A DNA stretch of 33,768 bases from Solirubrobacterales bacterium (GTDB taxonomy: Bacteria > Actinomycetota > Thermoleophilia > Solirubrobacterales > Solirubrobacteraceae): contig JAFAXX010000079.1 of assembly GCA_019240655.1 (NCBI GenBank), positions 1 to 33,768 of the forward strand, given 5' to 3'. The translations under genes were made by a program, and so were the position numbers. Positions within the stretch are counted from its first letter, which is position 1, and each line of letters opens with the position of its first letter. The notes beneath the pieces were generated by a model. That model saw nothing but the letters and a program-made list of their open reading frames with translations. It did no database searches and was not told the origin of the DNA. Below are positions 1 to 7,635 of this stretch, in pieces.

Positions 1-487
1 GCGGATTTTGGAGAAGGCCGCGGTGTAGCGGCGAGGGCGTTCCGAAAACAGCGAGGGACCACAGGTGCGACAACGGATGTAGCCCCTGGTGCGACAACGA
101 ATGAAGCCCCTTCTGTCGCGGCGAGCGACCGCGATGAATGGCTGATATGGGCGCGTGCGACGGCTGCGACGTGCCGCATTGGCAGTCTGTAACTAGTGAC
201 GAACAGGATCCACGTCTGCCCTCGGAGATAGCCCTCGACCATCGAAAGGGCCAGGCGTCAACGCACACGGGCGCCGAGAGGCCGCGGGCAGGAGTTTGCC
301 GTCCGGGTCGGCCACCGTCGGCGGCTCGTACACCCCGAGCTTGGCCGATCCGCGGCCGGTGTCTGGCACTGCAGCCGGTCTTCGCTCGGCTTGACCTGCT
401 TTGCGCCACCGCCGCGCTTACGCCTCGCGGCGCGCCGACGCGAGCGCGAGCAGGTCCGCACGGACCTCGCCAGGTGTTCCCGATCGG
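1..487. other. Gene-free left edge with one tandem repeat
   Basis: No convincing coding sequence is seen here. The open frames present on both strands are rich in Arg, Pro and Ala, have no recognisable domain, no good ribosome binding site, and look like chance frames in GC-rich DNA. The only structure I can point to is a 24-bp direct repeat at 64-111. The stretch lies beyond the 3' end of the minus-strand YihY gene, so it may hold the terminator of that gene and decayed remnants of something cut off by the window edge. Confidence 0.5.
64..111. repeat. Two tandem copies of a 24-bp unit
   Basis: Positions 64-87 and 88-111 are two head-to-tail 24-bp units. Both start GGTGCGACAAC and end AGCCCCT; they differ at only two positions (GGATGT versus GAATGA in the middle). 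A related string, CTGTCGCGGCGAGCG, follows at 113. Subterminal repeats of this sort occur at the ends of some insertion sequences, which is only an inference here because no transposase is in the window. Confidence 0.7.
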
Positions 488-1354
488 CTACGCCGGGGGA
501 TCACCAAGGCTCCGGCGGAGCTGTAGACGCATCGTCACGCCCGCGCCGATCAGCAGGGCCAGCGCCGCCAGATAGCAGGTGATCAGCACGCCCGAGAGCA
601 TCAGGAACAGCTCGACCGGCGTATTGCCGGCGACGTAGCGCAGGTAGTACCCGGCGGCGGTCGGCGTCACCTGAAGCAGCACGCCGCCGGTCAGTCCGCC
701 GAGTAGCGCGGACCTCCACCGAGCCTCGCCGCCGCTGAGCACCCAGTACACCGCACCGCAGATGAACGCGGTCAGTGCGGTCGAGATGATCGGCACGAAG
801 AGACGGGTCAGCACCGAGTTCAACCGCAGCTCCCTGACCAAGCCCGTGCCAGCCGAGGCGACCAGGACCATCATCACGACAAGCAGGGTCACCGCCGCCG
901 CGACGCCGATGTTGCGGAGCTTTCCAACGACTATGCCCTGGCCCGACTCTGCCACCAAACGCGAGAGGCTGCGTTCCAGCACGCCCACGGCACCTGAGCT
1001 CGTCCACAGCATGCCGGCGATCGAACCGAGGATCAACAGCGGCGAGTTGCGGTGGGTCCTCAGGATCAGCTGGACGATCTCCTCGTGCAGGTTGGGGGGA
1101 AGAGCCTGCGACAGCCGCGCCGCCACCATCTGAGCCTTGGCGTAGTCGCCAAGCACCACCGCCACGAGCGCGGTGATGCCGAGCGCAAGCGGCACCAGCG
1201 ACGCAAGCAGAAACCAGGCGAGGGCCGGCACCTCGTTCGACAGCCCTGAACCCCAGTAGAAGCCGATCGCTTCACGAACCGCACGGCGGAGCTTTTCGGG
1301 CCCTCTCACGCCGTGAAGCATCGCGCCGTCGGGCAGGGGAGTGGGGATCACCAT
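488..1354 (-). CDS. YihY/BrkB-family inner membrane protein
   Basis: 288 residues, a usual length for the YihY/virulence factor BrkB family (once called ribonuclease BN). About six hydrophobic segments are visible, near residues 40-66, 105-125, 150-170, 183-207, 215-235 and 250-275. Family-like features are the early ALAWFLLASLVPLALGI segment, the middle LGSIAGMLWTSSGAVGVLERSL stretch (seen as shorter pieces) and a C-terminal helix followed by basic residues. The molecular function of the family is not settled; it is an integral cytoplasmic-membrane protein, possibly a transporter or an envelope factor. The start used is ATG at 1354; there is no clear Shine-Dalgarno sequence, and an internal Met at residue 12 is an alternative. 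The gene stands alone, with gene-poor DNA on both sides. Confidence 0.85.
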   Translation of the reverse strand: MVIPTPLPDGAMLHGVRGPEKLRRAVREAIGFYWGSGLSNEVPALAWFLLASLVPLALGITALVAVVLGDYAKAQMVAARLSQALPPNLHEEIVQLILRTHRNSPLLILGSIAGMLWTSSGAVGVLERSLSRLVAESGQGIVVGKLRNIGVAAAVTLLVVMMVLVASAGTGLVRELRLNSVLTRLFVPIISTALTAFICGAVYWVLSGGEARWRSALLGGLTGGVLLQVTPTAAGYYLRYVAGNTPVELFLMLSGVLITCYLAALALLIGAGVTMRLQLRRSLGDPPA

Positions 1355-1832
1355 TGCGGAAGGTCTTGTCAGCTCATGTCCGCCATCCGGAGCTCATCCC
1401 TCTCGAGGTCGGCTCGCCGCACTGCGAGCATCCTTCCGGTGCGCCGTTCTCACGTCCTACCCGCGAGCTGCGGCGAGCAGGAGCGCGGCCGCGACGCTGG
1501 CCTGGCCGACCGCACTCGCCGGTGATCGCCCTCGAGCGCAGCCCAAGCCATCTCGACCCGGGAGGCATACCGCCCGACCAGGTCGACACCGTCCTCCGGA
1601 ATCACGAGGCGGTCTGCGCGACTCCGCGGGCATGGTGCGATCGACCCGCGGGCATGGTGCGATCCGCCCGCGGGCAGGCACGCACCGCCGCTTGAGCAGC
1701 TCAGCCGTCAAGCTCAGCGACGGGCTGCCCGGCATGATGCCCACCGCGCGCTTGCGCCCCTAGCCGCCGCTTCCGGATCGGCGTACGCTTAGGCCTCGCC
1801 CAACTGGGCAAGCAATCACCGGGCGGTGAGGC
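1355..1832. other. Gene-free stretch with a 22-bp tandem repeat
   Basis: This gap lies between the start of the minus-strand YihY gene and the start of the plus-strand YccF gene, so it should contain both promoters. Frames open across it encode Arg/Pro/Ala-rich strings without any recognisable domain and I do not call them genes. The only ordered structure is the tandem repeat at 1624-1677. Confidence 0.5.
1624..1677. repeat. Tandem 22-bp repeat, 2.5 copies
   Basis: Units at 1624-1645 and 1646-1667 both begin CCGCGGGCATGGTGCGATC and differ only in their last three bases. A partial third copy, CCGCGGGCA, starts at 1668. Each unit carries the palindrome CCGCGG. No function can be assigned. Confidence 0.75.
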
Positions 1833-2225
1833 GTGCGTCTAATCCTCAATGTGATTTGGTTTGTTCTGGCCGGATTCTGGCTGGCTCTCCTGTACGTGTT
1901 CTTCGGGATCATCTCCCTGATCCTGATCATCACGATCCCCTTCGGGTTGGCCTGCTTCAGGATCGCCGGCTTCGCGCTTTGGCCGTTCGGCCGCAGGATC
2001 GTGCGCCGGCCCGGCGCCGGCGCGCCCTCGATCGTCGGCAACGTCATCTGGATCGTGTTCTTCGGATGGGAGCTGGCGCTTGCGCATCTGGCCACGGGCA
2101 TCGCGTTATGCCTGACGATCATCGGGATCCCGCTTGGGCTGGCGAACCTGAAGCTGATCCCCGTCTCGCTGTTGCCACTGGGAACCGAGATCGTCCGCAC
2201 GGACGATCCCCGGCAATTCGTGTAG
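1833..2225 (+). CDS. YccF domain membrane protein
   Basis: 130 residues with two YccF units: a first one around residues 1-50 (NVIWFVLAGFWLALLYVFFG, then ITIPFGLACFRIAGFALWPFG) and a second around 65-120 (GNVIWIVFFGWELAL, then IIGIPLGLANLKLIPVSLLPLG). The repeated pattern of an N-V-I-W-I/F-V helix followed by an I-P-x-G-L-A segment and a P-F/L-G turn is typical of YccF. The family consists of small inner-membrane proteins of unknown role. The start is GTG at 1833, preceded by the purine-rich GGTGAG; an overlapping frame beginning at 1826 is a shadow. It appears to be transcribed alone. Confidence 0.88.
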   Translation: MRLILNVIWFVLAGFWLALLYVFFGIISLILIITIPFGLACFRIAGFALWPFGRRIVRRPGAGAPSIVGNVIWIVFFGWELALAHLATGIALCLTIIGIPLGLANLKLIPVSLLPLGTEIVRTDDPRQFV

Positions 2226-2395
2226 GGCGCCAATACCTGACGCCAAACTCGCGACCTGATCGGGGTCGCCCGGGCGCGGGCACGGCCATCGCGACGCAGC
2301 GGCCGACCTTACCCGCGACGGGTGCTCGGTGAACGGCGAAGGCGTTCTCACCGCTGCGGAGGACCGCCGAGAGAAGCGACCGGCCCCATCAGTAT

Positions 2396-2926
2396 TCAGG
2401 GGCCGCCTGAGGCGCCATCGAGTACGGCGCGGTCGCCCACCGAACGGCGCAGCGCTACGGAAACAACGATCGGGACTCCAACGAGGCGACGGCGCTCGCT
2501 GCAGCGCGCGCCGGGCCGCCGGCCGGTCCAGAGGGTGATCGTGACGGCGGTGGCAGTCTCCCGGACGTCGACACGGGCGAGTACCGTGCAGGGCGGCCCG
2601 CCCTCCAGCGTCGCATGGATATGGACCTCCGGACGGCCGCGGACAGCCTCCGCGCGCTGCCAGCGCGCTCGGCGCAGATCAACGGCAGGTTCCGGGCTCA
2701 CGGCGTTCTCTTCGAGGCTGGGCGGCCTCGGACCGCTGGGGTGCGTCGCGGGCAACGAATCGGAGGAGGTGGGCCGCACGCCGGCGGCGGGGCCGTCGCC
2801 CGAGCAACCATCCGCCAACATGGCAACAGCGACCGTCAACCCCATCGCGAGGGTGGCGGTCGCCGAGTGCCGGACGGCGAGGAGGCCGCGTTGCCGCGGC
2901 CCCACCCGACTATCGCTTCTTCTCAC
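2396..2926 (-). CDS. Small exported protein coupled to the serine peptidase
   Basis: 176 residues. The N-terminus has Arg residues, then a hydrophobic stretch (about 23-37) ending in LADGC, so it is a probable signal peptide; Cys41 could be a lipid anchor, but the lipobox is poor because Asp sits just before the Gly. After a Pro/Ser-rich linker (45-75) comes a domain (about 95-175) with the pattern V-R-E-T-A-T-A-V-T-I-T-L followed by RRPGARC, VGVPIVVSVAL and a final AVLDGA, a beta-rich arrangement I have seen in uncharacterised actinobacterial exported proteins. The GTG start at 2926 overlaps the stop codon of the upstream peptidase gene in a GTGA arrangement, so the two are probably translated together. 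A later GTG start (Val18) is possible. Function unknown. Confidence 0.65.
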   Translation of the reverse strand: MRRSDSRVGPRQRGLLAVRHSATATLAMGLTVAVAMLADGCSGDGPAAGVRPTSSDSLPATHPSGPRPPSLEENAVSPEPAVDLRRARWQRAEAVRGRPEVHIHATLEGGPPCTVLARVDVRETATAVTITLWTGRRPGARCSERRRLVGVPIVVSVALRRSVGDRAVLDGASGGP

Positions 2927-4059
2927 AGACTCTTCGTGGCGTCGTACAGGTTCGACGCGCGGTCACCGAAGTACGGCGAGTAGATCGAGTTTGGATCGTC
3001 GTTGTACTTGAAGCTCGTGTTGCCATCAACGTACCCTGCTTCGCCGTCGAAGAAGGCGAACCAGCCGCCGCCGCTGGAGCCGCCGGTCAAATTGCAGTCG
3101 TGCAGCCCGATGATGTCAGAGCTCCACGAGAGGTATTTCCACTCGGGGAACGTCGTACCGCTGCAGGCCTGTAGGGTTTGGCCGTCGTACGGAGACTCGG
3201 CGGGATAGCCGAGCACCGTCACGCCGATGTGCTTTGACTGGTTCCAGGTGATGCCCTGGCCGCCGAGGTAATCGACGATGTGGTAGCCGTAATTGGTGCC
3301 GACAATCGCGACGCCCATGTCGGACTCCCACTCGCTGCTGTTCATCCACGCCGTCTGGGTCCACAGCTGCGACGCATACCAGTAGCCGTAGGGCGCCCAG
3401 CCGTTTGTGTACGAGGGCACGAACACCCAGTTGGCGTGCCAGTTGCCGCCCGCTCCACCATGCACGCAGTGGCCAGCGGTCCAGACCATGTCCTTGCCGC
3501 CGCTGTTCACGATCGTCCCCGAGCAGACGTAGTTGAGCCCGTCCGTGGTGTTCGTGAAGTACACCTTGCCCGACGTCCGTGCCGCAAACTCCCAGTACTG
3601 GTATCCCGGGGTGTATTGAAGCCTGGTGACGCCACTGGCCTTCCCGGCAGGCGACGACTTCACCGCGTCCGCGGGAGCCACCGTCGACTGCGCGCCTGCG
3701 GGCGCGGGCTTGTCGTTCTTAGCCGCGTGCGCGCGTGCAGCGGCGAGGTCGCTCGCAGCAGAGCTCTTCGCGGTTCGCGCGGCATCTTTGACAGCCGCCT
3801 GGTCATCGGCGGGCAGCGCCGCCTTCATCCGCGCCGGCGTCCAATATGCCGTGAGCGCCTCCTCTGCGGTGACCCGTGCTCCCGGCGTTTCCGCGCGCTT
3901 GCCGGCGAGCACCGCTGCCGCGGTGAGCGCAGGCGATGAGGTCGCAGCCTGCCCATTCGTGTCCGCGGTACCCGCGGCGTTGGCGGGTCCCGCGATTGCG
4001 ACTGCCAGCGACGCCGGCAGGACGGCGAGTGCCGCCACTTTCCATCGCCCATTTGACAT
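2923..4059 (-). CDS. Secreted trypsin-like serine peptidase (S1 fold)
   Basis: 378 residues from the ATG at 4059, chosen because AGGAGG lies 7 bases before it; a further ATG at 4080 would place that site inside the gene. A signal peptide covers residues 1-28 (basic start, hydrophobic core, cleavage after GPANA). Residues 30-145 form an Ala/Lys-rich pro-region or linker. The peptidase domain runs from about 160 to 375 and shows the catalytic triad: His197 in VWTAGHC, Asp247 in SDMGVAIV and Ser329 in GGSSGGG. Cys179/Cys198 and Cys299/Cys322 are likely disulphides. It resembles V8/glutamyl-endopeptidase-like secreted S1 enzymes; the cleavage preference cannot be read from the sequence. The long segment between signal and catalytic domain suggests a zymogen. 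It is followed, with a 4-base overlap, by the small exported protein gene ending at 2396. Confidence 0.9.
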   Translation of the reverse strand: MSNGRWKVAALAVLPASLAVAIAGPANAAGTADTNGQAATSSPALTAAAVLAGKRAETPGARVTAEEALTAYWTPARMKAALPADDQAAVKDAARTAKSSAASDLAAARAHAAKNDKPAPAGAQSTVAPADAVKSSPAGKASGVTRLQYTPGYQYWEFAARTSGKVYFTNTTDGLNYVCSGTIVNSGGKDMVWTAGHCVHGGAGGNWHANWVFVPSYTNGWAPYGYWYASQLWTQTAWMNSSEWESDMGVAIVGTNYGYHIVDYLGGQGITWNQSKHIGVTVLGYPAESPYDGQTLQACSGTTFPEWKYLSWSSDIIGLHDCNLTGGSSGGGWFAFFDGEAGYVDGNTSFKYNDDPNSIYSPYFGDRASNLYDATKSL

Positions 4060-4308
4060 GGAACGTCCTCCTGTGGCCATAACCAGCTTCGTAGCCGGTT
4101 TTGAATCTAAGGAGTTCGTAAGGGCCGGCCTGATACACGAGCCGCCAGGGCCAGCCGCCCCGGGAACCGGGGTGCAGGCTATGAGCAGGCCATCGGCCTA
4201 GCGCGGCCCCACACGACCGAGCTCGGGGCCGTGGCCACAGAGTCCGCGAGCATCAACTCAAGCTCGACGTCGGTGGCCAGCAGCCGCGCCGACGGGACGG
4301 TCACTCAG

Positions 4309-4381
4309 AGCCCGCCGGGGGACTCGAACCCCCAACCCCTTCATTACAAGTGAAGTGCTCTACCAGTTGAGCTAGGCGGGC
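4309..4381 (-). tRNA. tRNA-Thr (anticodon UGU)
   Basis: 73 nt on the minus strand. The acceptor stem pairs GCCCGCC (4381-4375) with GGCGGGC (4316-4310), with U as discriminator base. The D arm reads AGCTCAACTGGTAGAGC, the anticodon arm has stem CTTCA/TGAAG around loop CTTGTAA, giving anticodon TGT, and the T arm has GGTTCGAGTCC between GGGG and CCCC runs. CCA is not encoded. A TGT anticodon reads ACA and, by wobble, other Thr codons. It lies between the exported peptidase gene and the sugar dehydratase gene. Confidence 0.97.
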
Positions 4382-4389
4382 GCGGGCAA

Positions 4390-5355
4390 TCAGTGTCGCA
4401 CGGCCTCGGCAGCGCCGGTGCGCGCAAGCTCGCCCTCCCAGAAGGCGATCGTGTCGGCCATGGTCTGCCGCAGGGAAATCTTCGGCTCCCATCCCGTGGC
4501 CCGGGTCAGCCGTTCGTGCGAGCCGCGCAAGTCCATCACCTCGTGCGCGCGGACGCGGTCGGGATCGACGACATGCTCGACGGTGATCGGGGCGATCAGC
4601 TCCCGGACGAGGGCGACCTGCTCGGCGGCCGAAACGGAGCGGCTCGAGGCGATGTTGTAGACGCCGGGCTCGGCGCGCTCGGCCAGGAGGCGGTGGGCGC
4701 GAACGACGTCGCGGACGTCGGTGAAGTCCCGGCGGGTGTCGGGGCTGCCGGTGACTATCCGCACGGCCGCCGCGCCGGCGAGCCGGGCCTCCGCGGCCTG
4801 CCGCGCCAGCGAGGAGAGGATGAACACCGGCTGCTGACCGGGACCGGCGTGGTTGAACGGGCGCGCGCGGATCAGGTCGAGTCCATGCGCCTCGGCGTAG
4901 ACGCCGGCGAGCAGATCGCCGGCGGTCTTCGAGACCGCGTAGGGGTTGGCGGGGCTCACGCGGGTGCTCTCGTCGGCGGGGAGCCGCTCCGGCGCGCCGT
5001 AGACCTCGCCTGAGCTGACCCACAGCACGCGGGCGTCCGGCGCCTCCAGGCGCAGCGCCTCGAGCAGGTTGACCGCGGTCGTGACGTTGTCGCGCACCGT
5101 GCGCACGGGGTCCTCCCAGGAGCGGCCCACCGAGCTCAGCACAGCCAGGTGGTAGACGACCTGCGGCCTCTCCTCGGCGATCACCGAGCGCACGGCCGCG
5201 CCCACCAGGAGGTCGATCGGGAGCCCCCGGCCACACCCATCCGGGAGCTCTCCGCTGCGCGAGGCGCCGATCACCTCGTCGCCGGCCGCGGCGCACGCGC
5301 GCGCCAGATGGCCGCCGACGAACCCGGAGGCGCCGGTGATGAGGACGCGAGCCAC
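4390..5355 (-). CDS. GDP-mannose 4,6-dehydratase / GDP-6-deoxy-mannose reductase-like
   Basis: 321 residues of the extended short-chain dehydrogenase type. It starts RVLITGASGFVGGHLA (NAD(P)-binding GxxGxxG near residues 9-15), has VVYHLAV, then WVSSGEVYG and the catalytic Tyr-Lys pair in YAVSK. The NHAGPGQ turn, RRDFTDVRDVVRA and GWEPKISL at the end are typical of the GDP-mannose 4,6-dehydratase and GDP-4-keto-6-deoxymannose reductase group, which make GDP-deoxyhexoses for surface polysaccharide. The two activities cannot be told apart with certainty. The start is GTG at 5355, 11 bases after the stop of the membrane-protein gene upstream, so the two are likely cotranscribed. A frame reaching back to 5832 is an artefact of overlap with that gene. 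Its stop lies 8 bases from tRNA-Thr. Confidence 0.88.
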   Translation of the reverse strand: MARVLITGASGFVGGHLARACAAAGDEVIGASRSGELPDGCGRGLPIDLLVGAAVRSVIAEERPQVVYHLAVLSSVGRSWEDPVRTVRDNVTTAVNLLEALRLEAPDARVLWVSSGEVYGAPERLPADESTRVSPANPYAVSKTAGDLLAGVYAEAHGLDLIRARPFNHAGPGQQPVFILSSLARQAAEARLAGAAAVRIVTGSPDTRRDFTDVRDVVRAHRLLAERAEPGVYNIASSRSVSAAEQVALVRELIAPITVEHVVDPDRVRAHEVMDLRGSHERLTRATGWEPKISLRQTMADTIAFWEGELARTGAAEAVRH

Positions 5356-5366
5356 CGGCGAGTGCG

Positions 5367-5888
5367 CTAGGCGGACAGCGCGTGCTCGAGGGACCCGTGG
5401 CCGTTGCTCGAGTAGGCGGCCTCGGGCCCGGGGGCAGCCGTTTCCGCCGGGGTGTTGACGCGCCGCTCGAGCTCCCCGAGGACGACGCCGAAGAACAGGT
5501 GACGCCAGAGTTCCTGGGCGAACGCCCTTCGATTGCCGGCGAGCTTGGGCAGATCCTCGCGCGCCGGATGCCAGCGATCGGCGAGCGATCCGAGCCGCCA
5601 GGTGAGCAGATGCTCGGTCAGCGCGGCCGCCGGTCCGCGCAGCGCGGCCGGCAGGGGCAGCGCCGGCGCCAGCAGTGCGTATCCGGCGCCGAACAGCGCG
5701 CCGTTCTGGAGATGGACGGCGATGCCGGCCGCATACCAGCCACCGCCGCGGGTGAGCGCCTTGCCCAGCAGCTCGACGTCGTCGACGCGGCTGCCGAACG
5801 CGACCTTGTCCAGCGGCTGCTGGAGTGCCCACGCGCCCGCCGCGACGGCTCCGCAGATAGCTCCTCTGAGCGCTCGGGTGCGATCCAT
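5367..5888 (-). CDS. Conserved hypothetical membrane-associated protein
   Basis: 173 residues from ATG at 5888. Hydrophobic or Ala/Gly-rich segments lie at about residues 8-24, 50-80 and 85-95, so it is probably a membrane protein with two or three helices. The C-terminal 30 residues are flexible (TPAETAAPGPEAAYSSNGHG). Landmarks are DKVAFGSRVDDVELLGKAL, LQNGALFGAGYALL and FAQELWRHLFFGVVLG, which give it the look of a conserved actinobacterial protein, but I cannot name a family. It begins 60 bp from the divergent acyltransferase fusion gene and is followed, 11 bases on, by the sugar dehydratase gene. Confidence 0.7.
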   Translation of the reverse strand: MDRTRALRGAICGAVAAGAWALQQPLDKVAFGSRVDDVELLGKALTRGGGWYAAGIAVHLQNGALFGAGYALLAPALPLPAALRGPAAALTEHLLTWRLGSLADRWHPAREDLPKLAGNRRAFAQELWRHLFFGVVLGELERRVNTPAETAAPGPEAAYSSNGHGSLEHALSA

Positions 5889-5948
5889 CCCGGTGATCAA
5901 CTCTGGCAACTGTAACGGGCGAACCGGGAACGGGGTACGCCAGATGCG

Positions 5949-7613
5949 ATGGATCACGAGGCGCTGCACCGTCGAGCTCGCGAGCGCGGCGTCAACATCC
6001 GCCTCTACTGGCTCGTGCGCTGCCTGCTGCAGCCGTGCTTCCATGTGTATCTCCGCCTCGCGCGGACCGGACGCGAGCACATCCCGGCCGACGGCCCGGT
6101 GATCATTGCCGCCAACCACCGCAGCTTCCTCGACCCGTTCGTGATCGGGACAATGGCCCGGCGCCCGATGTACTACATGGCCAAGCGAGAGATCTTCGCC
6201 AAGGGCTGGCTATCGTGGCTCCTCGGGGCGCTCGGCGCCTTCCCGGTCGACCGCGGGGCCAATGACGGCGAGAGCATCGCCACCGCTAAGGCGCTGCTGG
6301 CCCGCGGCGAGATCGTCCTCATCTTCCCGGAGGGCACCCGCATCCGGCCCGGCGCACTCGGCCGGCCGCGGCGCGGCGTCGGCCGCCTCGCCGTGGAGAG
6401 CGGAGCTCCTGTCGTGCCGGTCGCGGTCATCGGCACCGAGGACGTCCGCCGCGGCTGGCGCTTGCGGCCCCGGAAGGTCAGGATCCGCGCCGGACGGCCG
6501 CTGCGCTTTCCGCACGTCGAGCCTGCCTCACACGCGCTCGCCGGCGCGGTGACCGACCGCATCTGGCCGTGCGTGATGCTGCAGTGGGAGTGGCTCGGCG
6601 GCCTGCCCCCGATCCGGCGGGCGGCGATCATCGGCGCGGGAAGCTTCGGCACGAGCCTCGCCGTCTGCCTGGCCCGGGCGGGTTTTGAGGTCGAGCTCGG
6701 TTGCCGAACGCGCGAGCAGGCGCAGATTCTCGGACGCGAGCGGACCAACTCGGCGTACCTGCCGGGAGTCGAGCTGCCCGACTCGGTTCGGGTAACGCGC
6801 GCGGCCAACCTCGCGCTCGAGAGACACGATCTCGTCTGCCTGGCCGTCCCCGCGCGCGCTCTGCCGAGTGTGATCGCCGCTCACGGCGAGCGCATCCCCC
6901 GCCGCGCCGGGGTGCTCGTGCTCGCCCGGGGTCTCGTGCCGCCGCTCGGCACGCTCCCTTCCGCATACGTCTCCGAGCGGTGCGGCGCCCGCGCCGTCGC
7001 CGTGCTGGGCGGTCCGGCGGACGCCGGCCAGATGCTCGACCACGGCGCGTCGGCGGTAATCGGGTCGCTCGACCGCGGCCTGGCCCGCCAACTGGCGGAC
7101 GCCTTCCGCGTCGCCGGCCTCCACGTCTCACGCAGCGCCGACGTGATCGGGGTGGAGCTCGCGGGATGCGCCGCACACGCCGCCGCGCTCGCCGCCGCGG
7201 CTGCGTCCCGGCTCGGCCCCAGCCTGGCGGGGACCGCCGCCGCGAAGGTCTTTGCCGAAGTCGACGCGCTGGCTCGCGTCCGCGGCGCCGGGCCGGAGAC
7301 GTTCGCCGGCCTGGCCGGGAGCGGCGAGCTGCTGCAAAGCGTCCTGGCCGAGCACTCAGGCGAGCGGCGGGCCGGCGAGTTGCTGGCCCAGGGCGTGCCG
7401 GCGGCGGAGATCGGCCGGGCGCTCGGTCCGGCCGCCGGGGCGGTTGAATCGGTGCCGCTACTCGCCACCGCGGCTCGCGACTCCCGGCTCGAGACGCCGG
7501 CGCTCGACCGGCTCGCCGCGCTGGTGCAGGGACACATCGCACCGGGTCGCTGGATCGAGACGGTGGGCGAACCAGCGCGAGCGAGAGGATCTCGCCCTGT
7601 CCGCGCCGCGTGA
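5949..7613 (+). CDS. PlsC acyltransferase fused to a degenerate GpsA-like domain
   Basis: 554 residues in one uninterrupted frame. Residues 1-200 are a 1-acyl-sn-glycerol-3-phosphate acyltransferase: His57-x4-Asp62 in NHRSFLD, FPEGTR at 126-131 and GAPVVPVAVIG near 152-162; this half looks active and should acylate lysophosphatidate at the membrane. Residues 222-535 have the fold signature of NAD(P)-dependent glycerol-3-phosphate dehydrogenase: GAGSFG at 229-234, AVLGGPADA, and GVELAG near 401-406. However, the conserved Lys of the KG motif is Arg327, the catalytic Lys of the ALKN motif is Ala409 (its Asn is His410), GD is Gly459-Glu460, and SRNRR is SGERR. The second half is therefore probably not a working dehydrogenase. 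No stop or ribosome binding site separates the halves. ATG at 5949 is used. An ECF sigma gene follows after 22 bp. Confidence 0.88.
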   Translation: MDHEALHRRARERGVNIRLYWLVRCLLQPCFHVYLRLARTGREHIPADGPVIIAANHRSFLDPFVIGTMARRPMYYMAKREIFAKGWLSWLLGALGAFPVDRGANDGESIATAKALLARGEIVLIFPEGTRIRPGALGRPRRGVGRLAVESGAPVVPVAVIGTEDVRRGWRLRPRKVRIRAGRPLRFPHVEPASHALAGAVTDRIWPCVMLQWEWLGGLPPIRRAAIIGAGSFGTSLAVCLARAGFEVELGCRTREQAQILGRERTNSAYLPGVELPDSVRVTRAANLALERHDLVCLAVPARALPSVIAAHGERIPRRAGVLVLARGLVPPLGTLPSAYVSERCGARAVAVLGGPADAGQMLDHGASAVIGSLDRGLARQLADAFRVAGLHVSRSADVIGVELAGCAAHAAALAAAAASRLGPSLAGTAAAKVFAEVDALARVRGAGPETFAGLAGSGELLQSVLAEHSGERRAGELLAQGVPAAEIGRALGPAAGAVESVPLLATAARDSRLETPALDRLAALVQGHIAPGRWIETVGEPARARGSRPVRAA

Positions 7614-7635
7614 GCGAAGGTAGGCTGCAGATGCC

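Noticed and set aside
138..575. 145-codon open frame on the plus strand at the left edge
   Set aside because: Arg/Pro/Ala-rich, no domain, no ribosome binding site, overlaps the 3' end of the YihY gene; typical chance frame in GC-rich DNA.
2322..3011. 229-codon plus-strand frame opposite the exported protein and peptidase genes
   Set aside because: Low-complexity Arg/Ser/Thr content and lies antisense to two better supported genes.
6560..6615. Frameshift or separate start splitting the PlsC and GpsA-like halves
   Set aside because: The frame is continuous, no Shine-Dalgarno sequence precedes the internal Met near residue 210, and the linker is short and coherent.
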